Below are positions 1 to 7,546 of a stretch of 64,000 nucleotides of DNA, in pieces. The notes beneath the pieces were generated by a model that saw only the letters and a list, made by a program, of their open reading frames with translations, was not told where the DNA came from and made no database searches. Position numbers and translations under genes: made by a program. Numbering within the stretch: position 1 is the stretch's first letter; every line of letters starts with the position of its first letter. Source of the stretch: CATZDY01 sp045599035 (GTDB lineage: Bacteria; Bacillota; Desulfotomaculia; Desulfotomaculales; Desulfocucumaceae); NCBI GenBank assembly GCA_045599035.1, contig JAZRVI010000050.1, positions 1 to 64,000 of the forward strand, in the 5' to 3' direction.

Positions 1-46
1 CAATATACTGAACGAAGGACTGCGGTTACTTGCTGAAGCAGCCTAA
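1..46 (+). CDS. tnpB: TnpB (IS200/IS605 OrfB) C-terminal end, truncated by window edge
   Basis: Reading from base 2, the frame gives NILNEGLRLLAEAA followed by TAA at 44-46. NIL.EGLRLL is the usual tail of TnpB proteins just after the RuvC-III NAAxNIL motif. TnpB is the RNA-guided nuclease of IS200/IS605 and IS607 elements. The rest of the gene would lie left of the window, so whether it is intact cannot be seen. The omega-RNA scaffold begins inside this coding end, as is normal for TnpB elements. Only 14 codons are visible, so the call rests on a short match plus the right-end sequence that follows. Confidence 0.6.
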   Translation, partial: NILNEGLRLLAEAA

Positions 47-187
47 AACTAAATATACAGTAGGGATGGAATAGCCCAAACTCATACGCCTGCGGACATT
101 GTGTAAGACTTGAGCTAACGATTATGTCAGCCAGGCAGTAGTGGTTGAAGCAGGAAGCTCCGACTTCTATAAGTCGGAGTAGTTCAC
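23..187 (+). ncRNA. TnpB omega-RNA / right-end scaffold, copy A
   Basis: This 165-base segment is near-identical (four differences by eye) to the reverse complement of 52015-52179. It ends in a strong hairpin, CTCCGACTT-CTAT-AAGTCGGAG at 158-179, followed by TAGTTCAC. That is the typical right end of tnpB elements, where the transcript becomes the guide scaffold. The overlap with the tnpB 3' end fits known omega-RNAs. The guide would start about base 188 (TCCCAGAACTTATTTTACCC), immediately beyond the 3' end of queH. That this RNA is produced and used is inference. Confidence 0.6.
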
Positions 188-201
188 TCCCAGAACTTAT
201 T

Positions 202-753
202 TTACCCAATCTTTTTATTTTTTCGTTTCAGATTTTTATCATAGCGTTCCTGTTCACTATAAATACAACCGCAATATTTTTGCATATACATTCCCAGAGA
301 GCGGGCTTCTTCCTGAGCCGCCCTGAAACCCGGCCGAAAATCCTGATAAAAAAACTTAATACCCAATTCAGCCGCAATATTTTCCCCGGTTTGGCGGATT
401 AAATCATGCTTTTGATAGGGACTGACCAGCAAGGTAGTGGAAAAAGCTTCAAAGCCTTCGGCCAAAGCCAATTCAGCCGTCCTCCGGAGCCTCATTTCAT
501 AGCAATAGGAGCATCTTGCCTGTTCTTTAAACACCACCGTCCGCAAAAAGGGAATCAAGCCATATTCTCGATCCAGAATTAAAGGCAGCTTCAAAGAAGC
601 CATATACGCTTCTAAGGTCAGCCGTCTTTGCTTCCATTCTGTATAAGGGTGAATATTCGGATTGGAATAAAACCCGGTAACTTCCTGATCCTGTAATTGC
701 TGCAAAGGATAGATTGAACAAGGGCCGCAGCAAATGTGCAGCAATATTTTCAT
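202..753 (-). CDS. queH: Epoxyqueuosine reductase QueH
   Basis: QueH performs the last step of queuosine synthesis, reducing epoxyqueuosine to queuosine in tRNA. It is the non-orthologous replacement of the cobalamin enzyme QueG. The 183-residue protein has the family signature near the N-terminus, HICCGPC (C8, C9, C12), then CSYC (C81, C84) and YCGC (C161, C163). These are the cysteines expected to hold the iron-sulfur cluster and metal. The stop lies just upstream of the left-edge mobile element. The start is one base after the ruvB stop, so it is translationally linked to ruvB. Length is normal for the family. Confidence 0.93.
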   Translation of the reverse strand: MKILLHICCGPCSIYPLQQLQDQEVTGFYSNPNIHPYTEWKQRRLTLEAYMASLKLPLILDREYGLIPFLRTVVFKEQARCSYCYEMRLRRTAELALAEGFEAFSTTLLVSPYQKHDLIRQTGENIAAELGIKFFYQDFRPGFRAAQEEARSLGMYMQKYCGCIYSEQERYDKNLKRKNKKIG

Positions 754-754
754 C

Positions 755-1777
755 TCAAGCCTCCTGACTTCCGGGACGGGTAAAACCCAAATGCTGATAG
801 GCCAAATCTGTAACCATTCTGCCTTTGGGAGTTCGATTCAAGAAACCAATTTGCATTAAATAAGGCTCATAGACATCCTCCACCGTGCTGCTGTCCTCTC
901 CAATTGAGGCCGCAATAGTTTCCAGCCCCACCGGGCCGCCTTTAAAATTGCAAATCATGGTTTTCAACAAATTACAATCAGTTTTATCCAGCCCCAAAGC
1001 ATCTACTTCAAAAAAATCCAAAGCTTCCCGGGCGGTCTCCGCTTCAATTATACCGCCGGATTTAACCTGAACATAATCCCGCACTCTTTTTAAAAGCCGA
1101 TTAGCAATTCGGGGAGTTCCCCGGCTCCGGCGGGCAATTTCCACCGCTCCTTCCGGGCTGATCAAAACCCCCAAAATGTTGGCGGAACGAGTGATAATCC
1201 GCTGCAAATCGTCCGGTTCATAAAAATCCAGCCGGGACAGCACCCCAAAACGATCCCGCAAAGGAGCAGTCAAAAGCCCGGCTCTGGTAGTAGCTCCAAT
1301 CAGAGTAAAGGGAGGCAGGTTCAGACGCACCGATCTGGCTCCGGGACCTTTGCCAATTACCAGATCCAAAGAAAAATCCTCCATAGCCGGATATAGAATT
1401 TCTTCTACTGCCCGGTTTAAACGGTGAATTTCATCAATAAATAAAACATCGCCCGCCCCCAGATTGGTTAAAATCGCCGCCAAATCACCAGCTCTCTCTA
1501 CTGCTGGACCGCTGGTAATCTTAATATTAACCTGCAATTCATTGGCAATTACATTGGCCAAAGTTGTTTTGCCCAGACCCGGCGGCCCAAAAAGCAGCAC
1601 ATGATCCAGGGTGTCCCCCCGGCTGCGGGCAGCCTGAATAAAAATTGCCAGGTTTTCTTTTAATTTTTCCTGCCCAATATATTCCTGCAAGCGGCGAGGC
1701 CGCAGGCTGGATTCGGCCTCCTGATCTTCTTCCCGCAGGTTAGCCGAAATCAGGCGTTCTTCTGAAAATTGTTCCAT
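755..1777 (-). CDS. ruvB: Holliday junction DNA helicase RuvB
   Basis: RuvB is the AAA+ hexameric motor that, with RuvA, drives branch migration of Holliday junctions. The 340-residue protein shows Walker A GPPGLGKT (64-71), Walker B FIDEIH (113-118), sensor GATTR (161-165) and the RDRFG arginine-finger region. A winged-helix C-terminus is expected and contains the PKGR motif. It follows ruvA by eight bases in a ruvC-ruvA-ruvB-queH order, so it should be co-transcribed with them. Length is typical. Confidence 0.97.
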   Translation of the reverse strand: MEQFSEERLISANLREEDQEAESSLRPRRLQEYIGQEKLKENLAIFIQAARSRGDTLDHVLLFGPPGLGKTTLANVIANELQVNIKITSGPAVERAGDLAAILTNLGAGDVLFIDEIHRLNRAVEEILYPAMEDFSLDLVIGKGPGARSVRLNLPPFTLIGATTRAGLLTAPLRDRFGVLSRLDFYEPDDLQRIITRSANILGVLISPEGAVEIARRSRGTPRIANRLLKRVRDYVQVKSGGIIEAETAREALDFFEVDALGLDKTDCNLLKTMICNFKGGPVGLETIAASIGEDSSTVEDVYEPYLMQIGFLNRTPKGRMVTDLAYQHLGFTRPGSQEA

Positions 1778-1785
1778 TTCAGCTC

Positions 1786-2364
1786 CTAAATTTGCTGCCG
1801 CCCCAGCTCTTTAAGAGCCAAGGTTAAAATATCCTCCAGGGATAGCCCCGATTGTTTCTTAGTAACCAATTTAATGGCTTGATTGGCTTCAGTTAAACTA
1901 TAGCCCAGACCCAGCAAAGCTTCCACAGCTTCCGAATCAGCCTGACCGGATGCTTCGCTGGAATTGAAGTCAGTCAATTTATCTTTTAGCTCCAGGATCA
2001 GGCGTTGTGCAGTTTTTTTGCCAATGCCGGGAGCTTTTGCCAGCAAAACCGCATTTTCGGTGCTAACTGCTCGAAAAACGCCTTCACTCCCCACAGCTGA
2101 AAGCAATCCCAAAGCCCCCTTGGGGCCAATTCCGCTTACTTTAAGCAAAGATTTAAACAGGCTCAAATCTTTTTCGGTGGCAAAGCCATATAAAGCAAGA
2201 CTTTCTTCCCGCCAAACCTGATAGGTATAAAGCATTAAATCTTCCCCCAGAGCAGGCAAAACCAGATTATCCGGAACCTGTACCGCATAGCCCACTCCCT
2301 GAACATCCAGGATCAGGCTGGACTCTTGAACTGCAAACAGCTTGCCCCGCAAAAAAGCAATCAT
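1786..2364 (-). CDS. ruvA: Holliday junction branch migration protein RuvA
   Basis: RuvA binds four-way junctions as a tetramer and loads RuvB. I choose the ATG at 2364, whose first base is the last base of the ruvC stop (TAATG overlap). This gives the usual RuvA N-terminus MIAFLRGKL and 192 residues. A frame extending to 2409 would add 15 unrelated residues. Two helix-hairpin-helix DNA-binding motifs are visible, VSGIGPKGALGLL and APGIGKKTAQRL. The C-terminal RuvB-binding domain follows an S/E/A-rich linker. Confidence 0.95.
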   Translation of the reverse strand: MIAFLRGKLFAVQESSLILDVQGVGYAVQVPDNLVLPALGEDLMLYTYQVWREESLALYGFATEKDLSLFKSLLKVSGIGPKGALGLLSAVGSEGVFRAVSTENAVLLAKAPGIGKKTAQRLILELKDKLTDFNSSEASGQADSEAVEALLGLGYSLTEANQAIKLVTKKQSGLSLEDILTLALKELGRQQI

Positions 2365-2855
2365 TACTTCACCAAACCTCCCCAAGCATTGGCTCGATAA
2401 GCATGACAAATGGCAATGGCCAAAGCATCCGCTACATCATCAGGTTTGGGAACCTTGGCCAGACCTAAAAGCAAACGAACCATATATTGCACCTGCTGTT
2501 TTTCTGCCCGGCCTTCTCCGACCACCGCCTGCTTAACCTGCAAAGGGGTATATTCCGCTATCTGTAAGCCGGATTGCTCGGCAGCCAGCAAAATTACTCC
2601 CCGAGCTTGTCCTACTGTCAAAGCAGTACGAGTATTTTTGTTAAAGAATAATTGCTCCACTGCAAAATGCTGGGGCTGAAAATTCTCCAATAAATCTTTT
2701 AATTGATTATACAATTTATTTAAACGCCAGGGTAAGGGGGTATGGGCTTCGGTTAAAATGGCTCCATAATCTACTGTTTGAAATTGGCTGCCATTATAAT
2801 CCAAAATCCCATAACCAGTAATTGCAATTCCTGGATCAATTCCCATAATTCGCAT
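2364..2855 (-). CDS. ruvC: Holliday junction resolvase RuvC
   Basis: RuvC is the dimeric endonuclease that cuts Holliday junctions symmetrically. The 163-residue sequence begins MRIMGIDPG with catalytic D7. E67 (AVEQLFF), D140 and D143 (DDVADALA) complete the acidic tetrad. Start and stop overlap the neighbours by one base on each side (bofC-like and ruvA), so translation is coupled. Length is normal. Confidence 0.96.
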   Translation of the reverse strand: MRIMGIDPGIAITGYGILDYNGSQFQTVDYGAILTEAHTPLPWRLNKLYNQLKDLLENFQPQHFAVEQLFFNKNTRTALTVGQARGVILLAAEQSGLQIAEYTPLQVKQAVVGEGRAEKQQVQYMVRLLLGLAKVPKPDDVADALAIAICHAYRANAWGGLVK

Positions 2856-3454
2856 TAATTCAACTCATCCAAATTCTCCAAAAATCCATTTAGTCTGGTT
2901 TCAGAAGCAAATTCCAATTGCTCCCGGCATTTTTGTTGTTCTTCTGGGCTTAAAGCTTCAAAATTCCTGGCTTGTGTCAAAGCCTGTCCCAAATCTGTCG
3001 GCAAGTCCTGTAAGGAATATTGACTTTCCAGCCACAAAAGCTTTTGATCAAAGCCCAACGGCCCTTCAAAAACCGCCAGCTTATTGTCCTCCCCAAGCTG
3101 CAAATGCCGGTAATACTGATGTTCCGGACAAAAGCTTTGCTTTTCGCAAATCAAAATTAAGGTACCATCCTTTTCCTGACTTAAGTGCCAATTTTTCAGC
3201 TTTAACAAATCAGCCCGCAAATCAGCAGATAATTCCTTTTGCCAATAGTCCCCCGCTGTTCCTTCATAAACAGTTTCCCGATCTCCGCACCAATAGCAAT
3301 TATCCTGCCGCAAAACATCGGAAGCCCGGATTTTGGTTTGAGCCAAAACCGCCAGGACTGGCTCTGAACTCCCCCACCACATATAACCGATAACCAGCAG
3401 AAGAACTCCAGCCAACCCCCAAAACCAAAATTTGGCATACAGTTTTCCCAGCAT
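2855..3454 (-). CDS. BofC-like protein, membrane-anchored
   Basis: This 199-residue protein has one N-terminal membrane segment (about 8-27, ending WW) and an extracytoplasmic remainder. The middle holds a CYWCG motif and the C-terminal part contains DNKLAVFEGPLG. That resembles the conserved strand of BofC C-terminal domains, which read like VAVFEGxPG. In Bacillus subtilis bofC also sits directly upstream of the ruv genes, where BofC controls SpoIVB-triggered sigma-K processing. The resemblance plus synteny suggests a forespore or intermembrane regulator. The N-terminal BofC domain is not obvious, so the function is inference. Its stop overlaps the ruvC start. Confidence 0.6.
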   Translation of the reverse strand: MLGKLYAKFWFWGLAGVLLLVIGYMWWGSSEPVLAVLAQTKIRASDVLRQDNCYWCGDRETVYEGTAGDYWQKELSADLRADLLKLKNWHLSQEKDGTLILICEKQSFCPEHQYYRHLQLGEDNKLAVFEGPLGFDQKLLWLESQYSLQDLPTDLGQALTQARNFEALSPEEQQKCREQLEFASETRLNGFLENLDELN

Positions 3455-3548
3455 AATACCAACCTCCTGAACAAAAAGATCTTTTTCTCTTTTTGCCCAA
3501 AAGGTCAGGAAATTATACCTAATATTTTAAAAAATATTCCTTACAAAT

Positions 3549-3573
3549 CAAAATTTTCCTGCCTGAGGCAGAA
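3549..3573 (-). terminator. Possible weak terminator after yebC
   Basis: Just after the yebC stop the minus strand reads TTTCTGCC-TCA-GGCAGGAAA, then ATTTTG. The stem is short and the U-run imperfect, so it may only be a partial terminator before the bofC-ruv transcript. Confidence 0.35.
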
Positions 3574-3577
3574 ACAT

Positions 3578-4303
3578 TTATTCTATATCAAAGTTAGCAT
3601 AGACTTCCTGGACATCATCAATCTCTTCCAATGCATCTATCAATTTAAGTACTTTTTCGGCATCATCTTCGCTTAAACTAATTAAATTCTGGGGAAGCAT
3701 GGTCAAGCGGTCATCGGCAATCTGCACTCCATTTTCCTCCAAAGCGGTTTTTACAGCATCCAATTGAGAAGGATCGGTATAAATTTCAAACATTTCGTCC
3801 TCGTCCTTCAAATCGTCCGCCCCGGCTTCCAAGGCCAAAAGCATTAAATCGTCTTCACTGATTCCACTTTCTTTATCTACTTCAATCAAGCCTTTTTTAT
3901 CAAACATCCAGGCCACACAGCCGGTTTCGCCCAAGTTTCCGCCATTGCGGGTAAAAAGGTGTCTGATTTCTCCAGCTACCCGGTTGCGATTGTCGGTAAC
4001 AATATCCAGCATAATTGCCACTCCGCTGGGACCATAACCTTCATAAACAATTTCTTCAAAATTGCTGCCAGCCAGTTCGCCAGTAGCCTTCAAAATAGCC
4101 CGCTGAATATTATCATTGGGGATATTGGCGGCTTTGGCAGCAGCAATAGCAGTTTTCAAACGAGCGTTGCCAGCCGGATCTCCGCCCCCGGCCTTGGCCG
4201 CAGCAATAATATCTTTGGATAGACGGGTAAATAATTTACCTCTTTGATTGTCAATTTTTTCTTTTTTCCGTTTAATGGTCGACCATTTAGAATGTCCGGA
4301 CAT
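3578..4303 (-). CDS. yebC: YebC/PmpR family protein
   Basis: The N-terminus MSGHSKWSTIKRKKEKID is diagnostic for this family. Its members were long annotated as transcriptional regulators and are now linked to ribosomal translation of difficult proline-containing stretches. The 241-residue length is typical, with the conserved blocks KAANIPNDNI, YEGYGPSGVA, NRNRVAGEIRH and GCVAWMFD all visible. It lies 24 bases downstream of the HAD gene, so the two probably share a transcript. Confidence 0.94.
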   Translation of the reverse strand: MSGHSKWSTIKRKKEKIDNQRGKLFTRLSKDIIAAAKAGGGDPAGNARLKTAIAAAKAANIPNDNIQRAILKATGELAGSNFEEIVYEGYGPSGVAIMLDIVTDNRNRVAGEIRHLFTRNGGNLGETGCVAWMFDKKGLIEVDKESGISEDDLMLLALEAGADDLKDEDEMFEIYTDPSQLDAVKTALEENGVQIADDRLTMLPQNLISLSEDDAEKVLKLIDALEEIDDVQEVYANFDIE

Positions 4304-4327
4304 TCATTTCAACTCCTTTAAAAATTT

Positions 4328-5029
4328 CTATAAATTTTGCAGCCAATCTGCAAATTCTGCCAAAGAACCCTGTCCAGTCGGTTCGATTTCCGGCACTGCC
4401 GATTGACCGGTATTAACCCAATAAGTCTGCATTCCGGTTTTGGCCGAAGGTAAATCATCCTTGGGATCATTGCCCACCATCAGACATTCTTCCGGCTCCA
4501 GTCCCAGCAAATAAGCTACTTCCTGATAAAAGGCTGCCGTCGGTTTGCAAAAATGCAGCTTTTCATAACAGGTAATCAAATCCCAGGGAAAATCCTCCAC
4601 TCCAGCCCAGCGAATCCGATGTTGAATGGCCAATAAAGGAAAAAGCGGCTGCGTGGCCACGGCAATTTTTAATCCCCGATCCAAGGCAGCTTGAACCGCT
4701 TTTTGAGCAATGGCCGGAGCAGGACTGGACATCCTTTTCAAATCATTAAATTGGTTTGAATAAAAATCCTCCATCAAAGAAACTATCTCGTCCAGATCTT
4801 TGCCCAATCTTTTACCAAAATCCTGCCAAAAGACCTGTTCATTAGTATAATCCGGATTGCGACTTTCAAGCATGGCTTTTGTGGAAGCCAGCAGGTTTTG
4901 AATAAAGCTCCAGGAGTTAAACTTTTTCTGAACAAACTGCCCCACCTCCCGCAGATAAGCCTGTATAAAGCTTTCGGTATCCAAAGGCAGCAAGGTTCCG
5001 TCCAAATCAAAAAGCACCGCTTTTAACAT
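4328..5029 (-). CDS. HAD-superfamily hydrolase
   Basis: This 233-residue phosphatase-like protein opens with MLKAVLFDLDGTLLPLD, the HAD motif I with nucleophile D8 and acid D10. It has an alpha-helical cap, a motif II region (IAVATQP) and motif IV GNDPKDDLPSA. These mark a subfamily IA HAD phosphatase such as phosphoglycolate phosphatase. The substrate cannot be read from sequence. A good Shine-Dalgarno sequence, TTGGAGGG, precedes the start. Confidence 0.85.
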   Translation of the reverse strand: MLKAVLFDLDGTLLPLDTESFIQAYLREVGQFVQKKFNSWSFIQNLLASTKAMLESRNPDYTNEQVFWQDFGKRLGKDLDEIVSLMEDFYSNQFNDLKRMSSPAPAIAQKAVQAALDRGLKIAVATQPLFPLLAIQHRIRWAGVEDFPWDLITCYEKLHFCKPTAAFYQEVAYLLGLEPEECLMVGNDPKDDLPSAKTGMQTYWVNTGQSAVPEIEPTGQGSLAEFADWLQNL

Positions 5030-5060
5030 AAATGCCCTCCAAGTTTTTCTTATTCAATTA

Positions 5061-5089
5061 ATTATAATCCAAAACGGCCAAATATGGAA
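5061..5089 (-). promoter_or_regulatory. Candidate sigma-A promoter for HAD-yebC
   Basis: On the minus strand a perfect TATAAT (5061-5066) lies 17 bases from TTCCAT (5084-5089), about 30 bases upstream of the HAD start codon. The -35 is poor, so the call depends on the -10 and position. Confidence 0.4.
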
Positions 5090-5127
5090 GCTCTTTTTCT
5101 CTGGTAACCCAAATTAGTTTTGGGAAC

Positions 5128-5190
5128 TTAAAAAACGGCTCAAACATAACGGCCATACAAGATCCAAAAGCTTCTCATATGACCGTTTCC
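5128..5190 (-). terminator. Inverted repeat after the spoVA-linked lipoprotein gene
   Basis: The minus strand has AACGGTCATA pairing with TATGGCCGTT across a long loop, followed by a second GCCGTTTTTT run at the left end. It lies between the lipoprotein stop and the HAD promoter. It could end the spoVA transcript, but the geometry is not a classic tight hairpin. Confidence 0.35.
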
Positions 5191-5193
5191 TGA

Positions 5194-5628
5194 TTAGCCC
5201 TGCATATCCTGATTAATTTTTTCCAAGCGTCGTCCCAAATTTTGGGCTTCCCGTTTTGGCAGATTTTTTAGTTTAAGCCTGGTAATTTCCTGCAAAGAGC
5301 GATAAAGCTTTTTGTCAGTAGTTACATAAACGGTATAATCATTCTTCAATGCCTCACTTAAAAAGTGATGCACATTTTCCCGCACTGCTTTCAGATGCAG
5401 ACGATCCAAACCACTGACCTGGACGGCTGCCGAAACTTTTTGATCATAAACTACCAAAACACAGTCCTCCACCCGCTCCAGATTTTTGACCTGCTCCTGC
5501 AAATCCGCCGCCAGCTCCGGTTCAAAACTGATCGGCTTTCCGGCAGAGGTTTCCGATTTTTCTCCAGCACATCCGGCCAAAATCAGCAAAGCCAGGATTA
5601 AACCTAAAAGTTCCATTGTTCTTTTCAA
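5194..5628 (-). CDS. YhcN/YlaJ-type sporulation lipoprotein
   Basis: The product is a small exported lipoprotein with a hydrophobic signal and lipobox LAGC, followed by a domain of about 120 residues. That domain has the pattern NLERVEDCVLVVYD and KAVRENVHHFL, seen in YhcN/YlaJ germination or sporulation lipoproteins. I choose TTG at 5628 as the start because AGGGGGA sits seven bases upstream; this gives 144 residues and no overlap with spoVAE. An ATG at 5658 would add ten residues that overlap spoVAE and precede the ribosome site. Position directly after spoVAE supports a spore inner-membrane or germination role. Confidence 0.7.
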   Translation of the reverse strand: MKRTMELLGLILALLILAGCAGEKSETSAGKPISFEPELAADLQEQVKNLERVEDCVLVVYDQKVSAAVQVSGLDRLHLKAVRENVHHFLSEALKNDYTVYVTTDKKLYRSLQEITRLKLKNLPKREAQNLGRRLEKINQDMQG

Positions 5629-5639
5629 AGCATTTCCCC

Positions 5640-5993
5640 CTAACCTTTGGGTTTCCAAATCAAGGCCGCCAGGAAAGCAAAAATAATGGCTGCCGAAATT
5701 CCGGAGCTGGTAACTTCAAAAATCCCGGTTAAGATTCCCACCAGCCCGGTTCTTTCCGCTTCTGACAAAGCCCCATGCACCAAAGAATTGCCAAAGCTGG
5801 TAATAGGAATGGAAGCTCCGGCTCCGCACAAATCCTGAAAAGGCTCGTATAAGCCCAAACCAGCCAGTACCGCTCCCAAAACCACCAAAGTACACATGGT
5901 ATGAGCCGGGGTTAATTTAAAGCCATCCATTAAAAGCTGACCCAAGACACAAATCAGCCCCCCGGCCACAAAAGCCCAAATATAGACTTCCAT
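5640..5993 (-). CDS. spoVAE: Stage V sporulation protein AE (SpoVAEb-type)
   Basis: The 117-residue membrane protein has four hydrophobic segments and the family motifs GGLICVLGQLLMD, GLGLYEPFQDLCGAGASIPITSFGNSL and FGNSLVHGA. SpoVA proteins form the channel that takes up and releases calcium-dipicolinate in developing and germinating spores. It follows spoVAD and spoVAC in the standard order. It is paralogous to SpoVAC in the shared GAG(A/T) motif and PxTxFxNS core. Confidence 0.92.
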   Translation of the reverse strand: MEVYIWAFVAGGLICVLGQLLMDGFKLTPAHTMCTLVVLGAVLAGLGLYEPFQDLCGAGASIPITSFGNSLVHGALSEAERTGLVGILTGIFEVTSSGISAAIIFAFLAALIWKPKG

Positions 5994-6006
5994 CTTTTCA
6001 CCTCAT

Positions 6007-6996
6007 CTAAATTTCCAGGCAAACCGCATGAGCAATGCCTGGAATACTTTCCTTCTGCTGACAGGTTAAAGGAGATAATAAAGCTCCAGTTGCTACCACC
6101 AAAACCCTGGGCCATTTGCCCTGCTGCATTTGCTTTAAAATATGACCATATACCACCGAGGCCGAACAGCCGCAGCCGCTGCCCCCGGCTTGAACCGGCT
6201 GTTCCTTTTGATAAATCAACAAGCCGCAGTCCATAAAAAGACTTTCCGCCATTTTCAGACCCTGCTTTTTAAATAATTCCAGAGCAATTTCCCGGCCAAT
6301 TCGTCCCAGATCTCCAGTTAGAATTAAAGCATAATCCTGGGGCTGGCGGTTCAAATCGGTCAGATGGCGGCTGATGGTATCCACCGCCGCTGGAGCCATG
6401 GCACCTCCCATATTAAAAGGGTCGGTTATGCCCAAATCAATAACCTTGCCCAAAGTGGCCGAGGTTATCCGAATGCCCAATTCTCCCTGACCAACCACCG
6501 CAGCCCCGGCTGCTGTAACCGTCCATTGAGCCACCGGCGGTTTTTGAGAGCCGTATTCGGTGGGATAGCGAAATTGCTTTTCTGTTGCTGCATTGTGACT
6601 GACCGTTCCACACAAAACCTTTTGAGCCTGTCCGCTGTCCACCAATTGAGCTGCCAGAGCCAAGCCTTCCATGGAAGTAGAGCAGGCTCCATACAAACCA
6701 GCAAAAGGAATCCCCAAGCTGCGGGCAGCAAAGCTGCCGGAGGTAATTTGATTCAGCAAATCTCCAGCCAGCAAATATTCTATTTCTGAAGCCTGTAAAG
6801 AAGCTTTGCGTAAAGCCAGCTTTAAGGCATCCTCCAGCATTTTGGTTTGAGCCTGCTCAAAGCTTTTTTTGCCCAGCCACAAATCTGGATAGAGCAAGTC
6901 AAAATCCTGAGCCAAAGCTCCTTTGGCCTCAAACGGACCTCCTACGGCAGCTGAAGCCAAAATCCGGGGATTGTTCTTAAAAATCAGGCTGCCCAT
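6007..6996 (-). CDS. spoVAD: Stage V sporulation protein AD
   Basis: SpoVAD is the soluble, dipicolinate-binding component of the SpoVA channel and has a thiolase-like fold. The 329-residue sequence carries the recognisable GACSTSMEGLALAAQLVDSG nucleophile-elbow region and VSHNAATEKQFRYP. GSGCGCSASVVYGHIL occurs near the C-terminus. Start MGSLIFKNNPRI and length are typical. It begins four bases after the spoVAC stop. Confidence 0.95.
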   Translation of the reverse strand: MGSLIFKNNPRILASAAVGGPFEAKGALAQDFDLLYPDLWLGKKSFEQAQTKMLEDALKLALRKASLQASEIEYLLAGDLLNQITSGSFAARSLGIPFAGLYGACSTSMEGLALAAQLVDSGQAQKVLCGTVSHNAATEKQFRYPTEYGSQKPPVAQWTVTAAGAAVVGQGELGIRITSATLGKVIDLGITDPFNMGGAMAPAAVDTISRHLTDLNRQPQDYALILTGDLGRIGREIALELFKKQGLKMAESLFMDCGLLIYQKEQPVQAGGSGCGCSASVVYGHILKQMQQGKWPRVLVVATGALLSPLTCQQKESIPGIAHAVCLEI

Positions 6997-7000
6997 TTCC

Positions 7001-7462
7001 CTAACCTCCCACCAGCATTAAGTAAACAGTTTTAATTAAAGCTATTCCAAAGGCGGCTACCACGCCAAAAACAATCACCGAACCGGCCAGCTTAAACATC
7101 TGTGAACCGGTTCCCAAAACCAGACCTTCACTGCGGTATTCAATGGCCGCCGAAGAAATGGAATTGGCAAAACCGGTAACCGGAACTGCGGTTCCCGCTC
7201 CCGCCCATTGAGCCAAATGGTCATACCAGCCCAGACCGGTGCAGATTATCGCTAATAAAATCATCATAGCCGCCGCCGGATTGCCTACCGTTTTTTCGGT
7301 AAAGTCAAAGTTCCAAAGAAAAAAATCCTGAATTGCTTGCCCAAAAAGACAAATCAAACCACCCACCAAAAAGGCTTTCAGGCAATTCAGCAAAATCGGC
7401 GGCGAAGTGATTTTCTTTTTCACCAATTTTTGATACTCCGGGGGAGAAATAAAAAAGGCCAT
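7001..7462 (-). CDS. spoVAC: Stage V sporulation protein AC
   Basis: The 153-residue membrane protein has the family core KAFLVGGLICLFGQAIQDFF and the GAGTAVPVTGFANSISSAAIE block. In B. subtilis SpoVAC behaves as a mechanosensitive channel component for dipicolinate release. It is the first gene of the spoVAC-AD-AE-lipoprotein operon. A strong Shine-Dalgarno sequence (AAGGAGGG) precedes the ATG. spoVAA and spoVAB are absent here, as in most Clostridia. Confidence 0.94.
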   Translation of the reverse strand: MAFFISPPEYQKLVKKKITSPPILLNCLKAFLVGGLICLFGQAIQDFFLWNFDFTEKTVGNPAAAMMILLAIICTGLGWYDHLAQWAGAGTAVPVTGFANSISSAAIEYRSEGLVLGTGSQMFKLAGSVIVFGVVAAFGIALIKTVYLMLVGG

Positions 7463-7480
7463 TTTTCGCCCTCCTTTTTA

Positions 7481-7518
7481 GCTTAATATGTATAAATTGC
7501 AGGCTTAATATGTATAAA
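7481..7518 (-). promoter_or_regulatory. Tandem 16-bp repeat upstream of spoVAC, possible forespore promoter
   Basis: GCTTAATATGTATAAA occurs at 7481-7496 and again at 7503-7518. Each copy gives CATATTA on the minus strand, which resembles the -10 of sigma-F/sigma-G promoters. spoVA genes are sigma-G-dependent in Bacillus. The repeat lies just upstream of the spoVAC ribosome site. Which copy acts as -10, and whether the upstream copy doubles as a -35, is not resolved. Confidence 0.4.
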
Positions 7519-7546
7519 AAAAAACCGGTTAATTTTACCGGTTTCA
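7516..7546 (-). terminator. Intrinsic terminator overlapping the spoIIM stop
   Basis: The minus strand reads AAACCGGT-AAAATT-AACCGGTT followed by a run of nine T. It immediately follows the last codons of the spoIIM-like gene and separates it from spoVAC. Confidence 0.85.

Noticed and set aside
145..402. 85-codon plus-strand frame over the right end of the left-edge element
   Set aside because: It starts inside the omega-RNA hairpin and then runs antisense to queH; no ribosome site or family match.
3490..3540. Promoter of the bofC-ruv unit on the minus strand
   Set aside because: A TATAAT is present but no -35 within 16-19 bases, so I did not call it.
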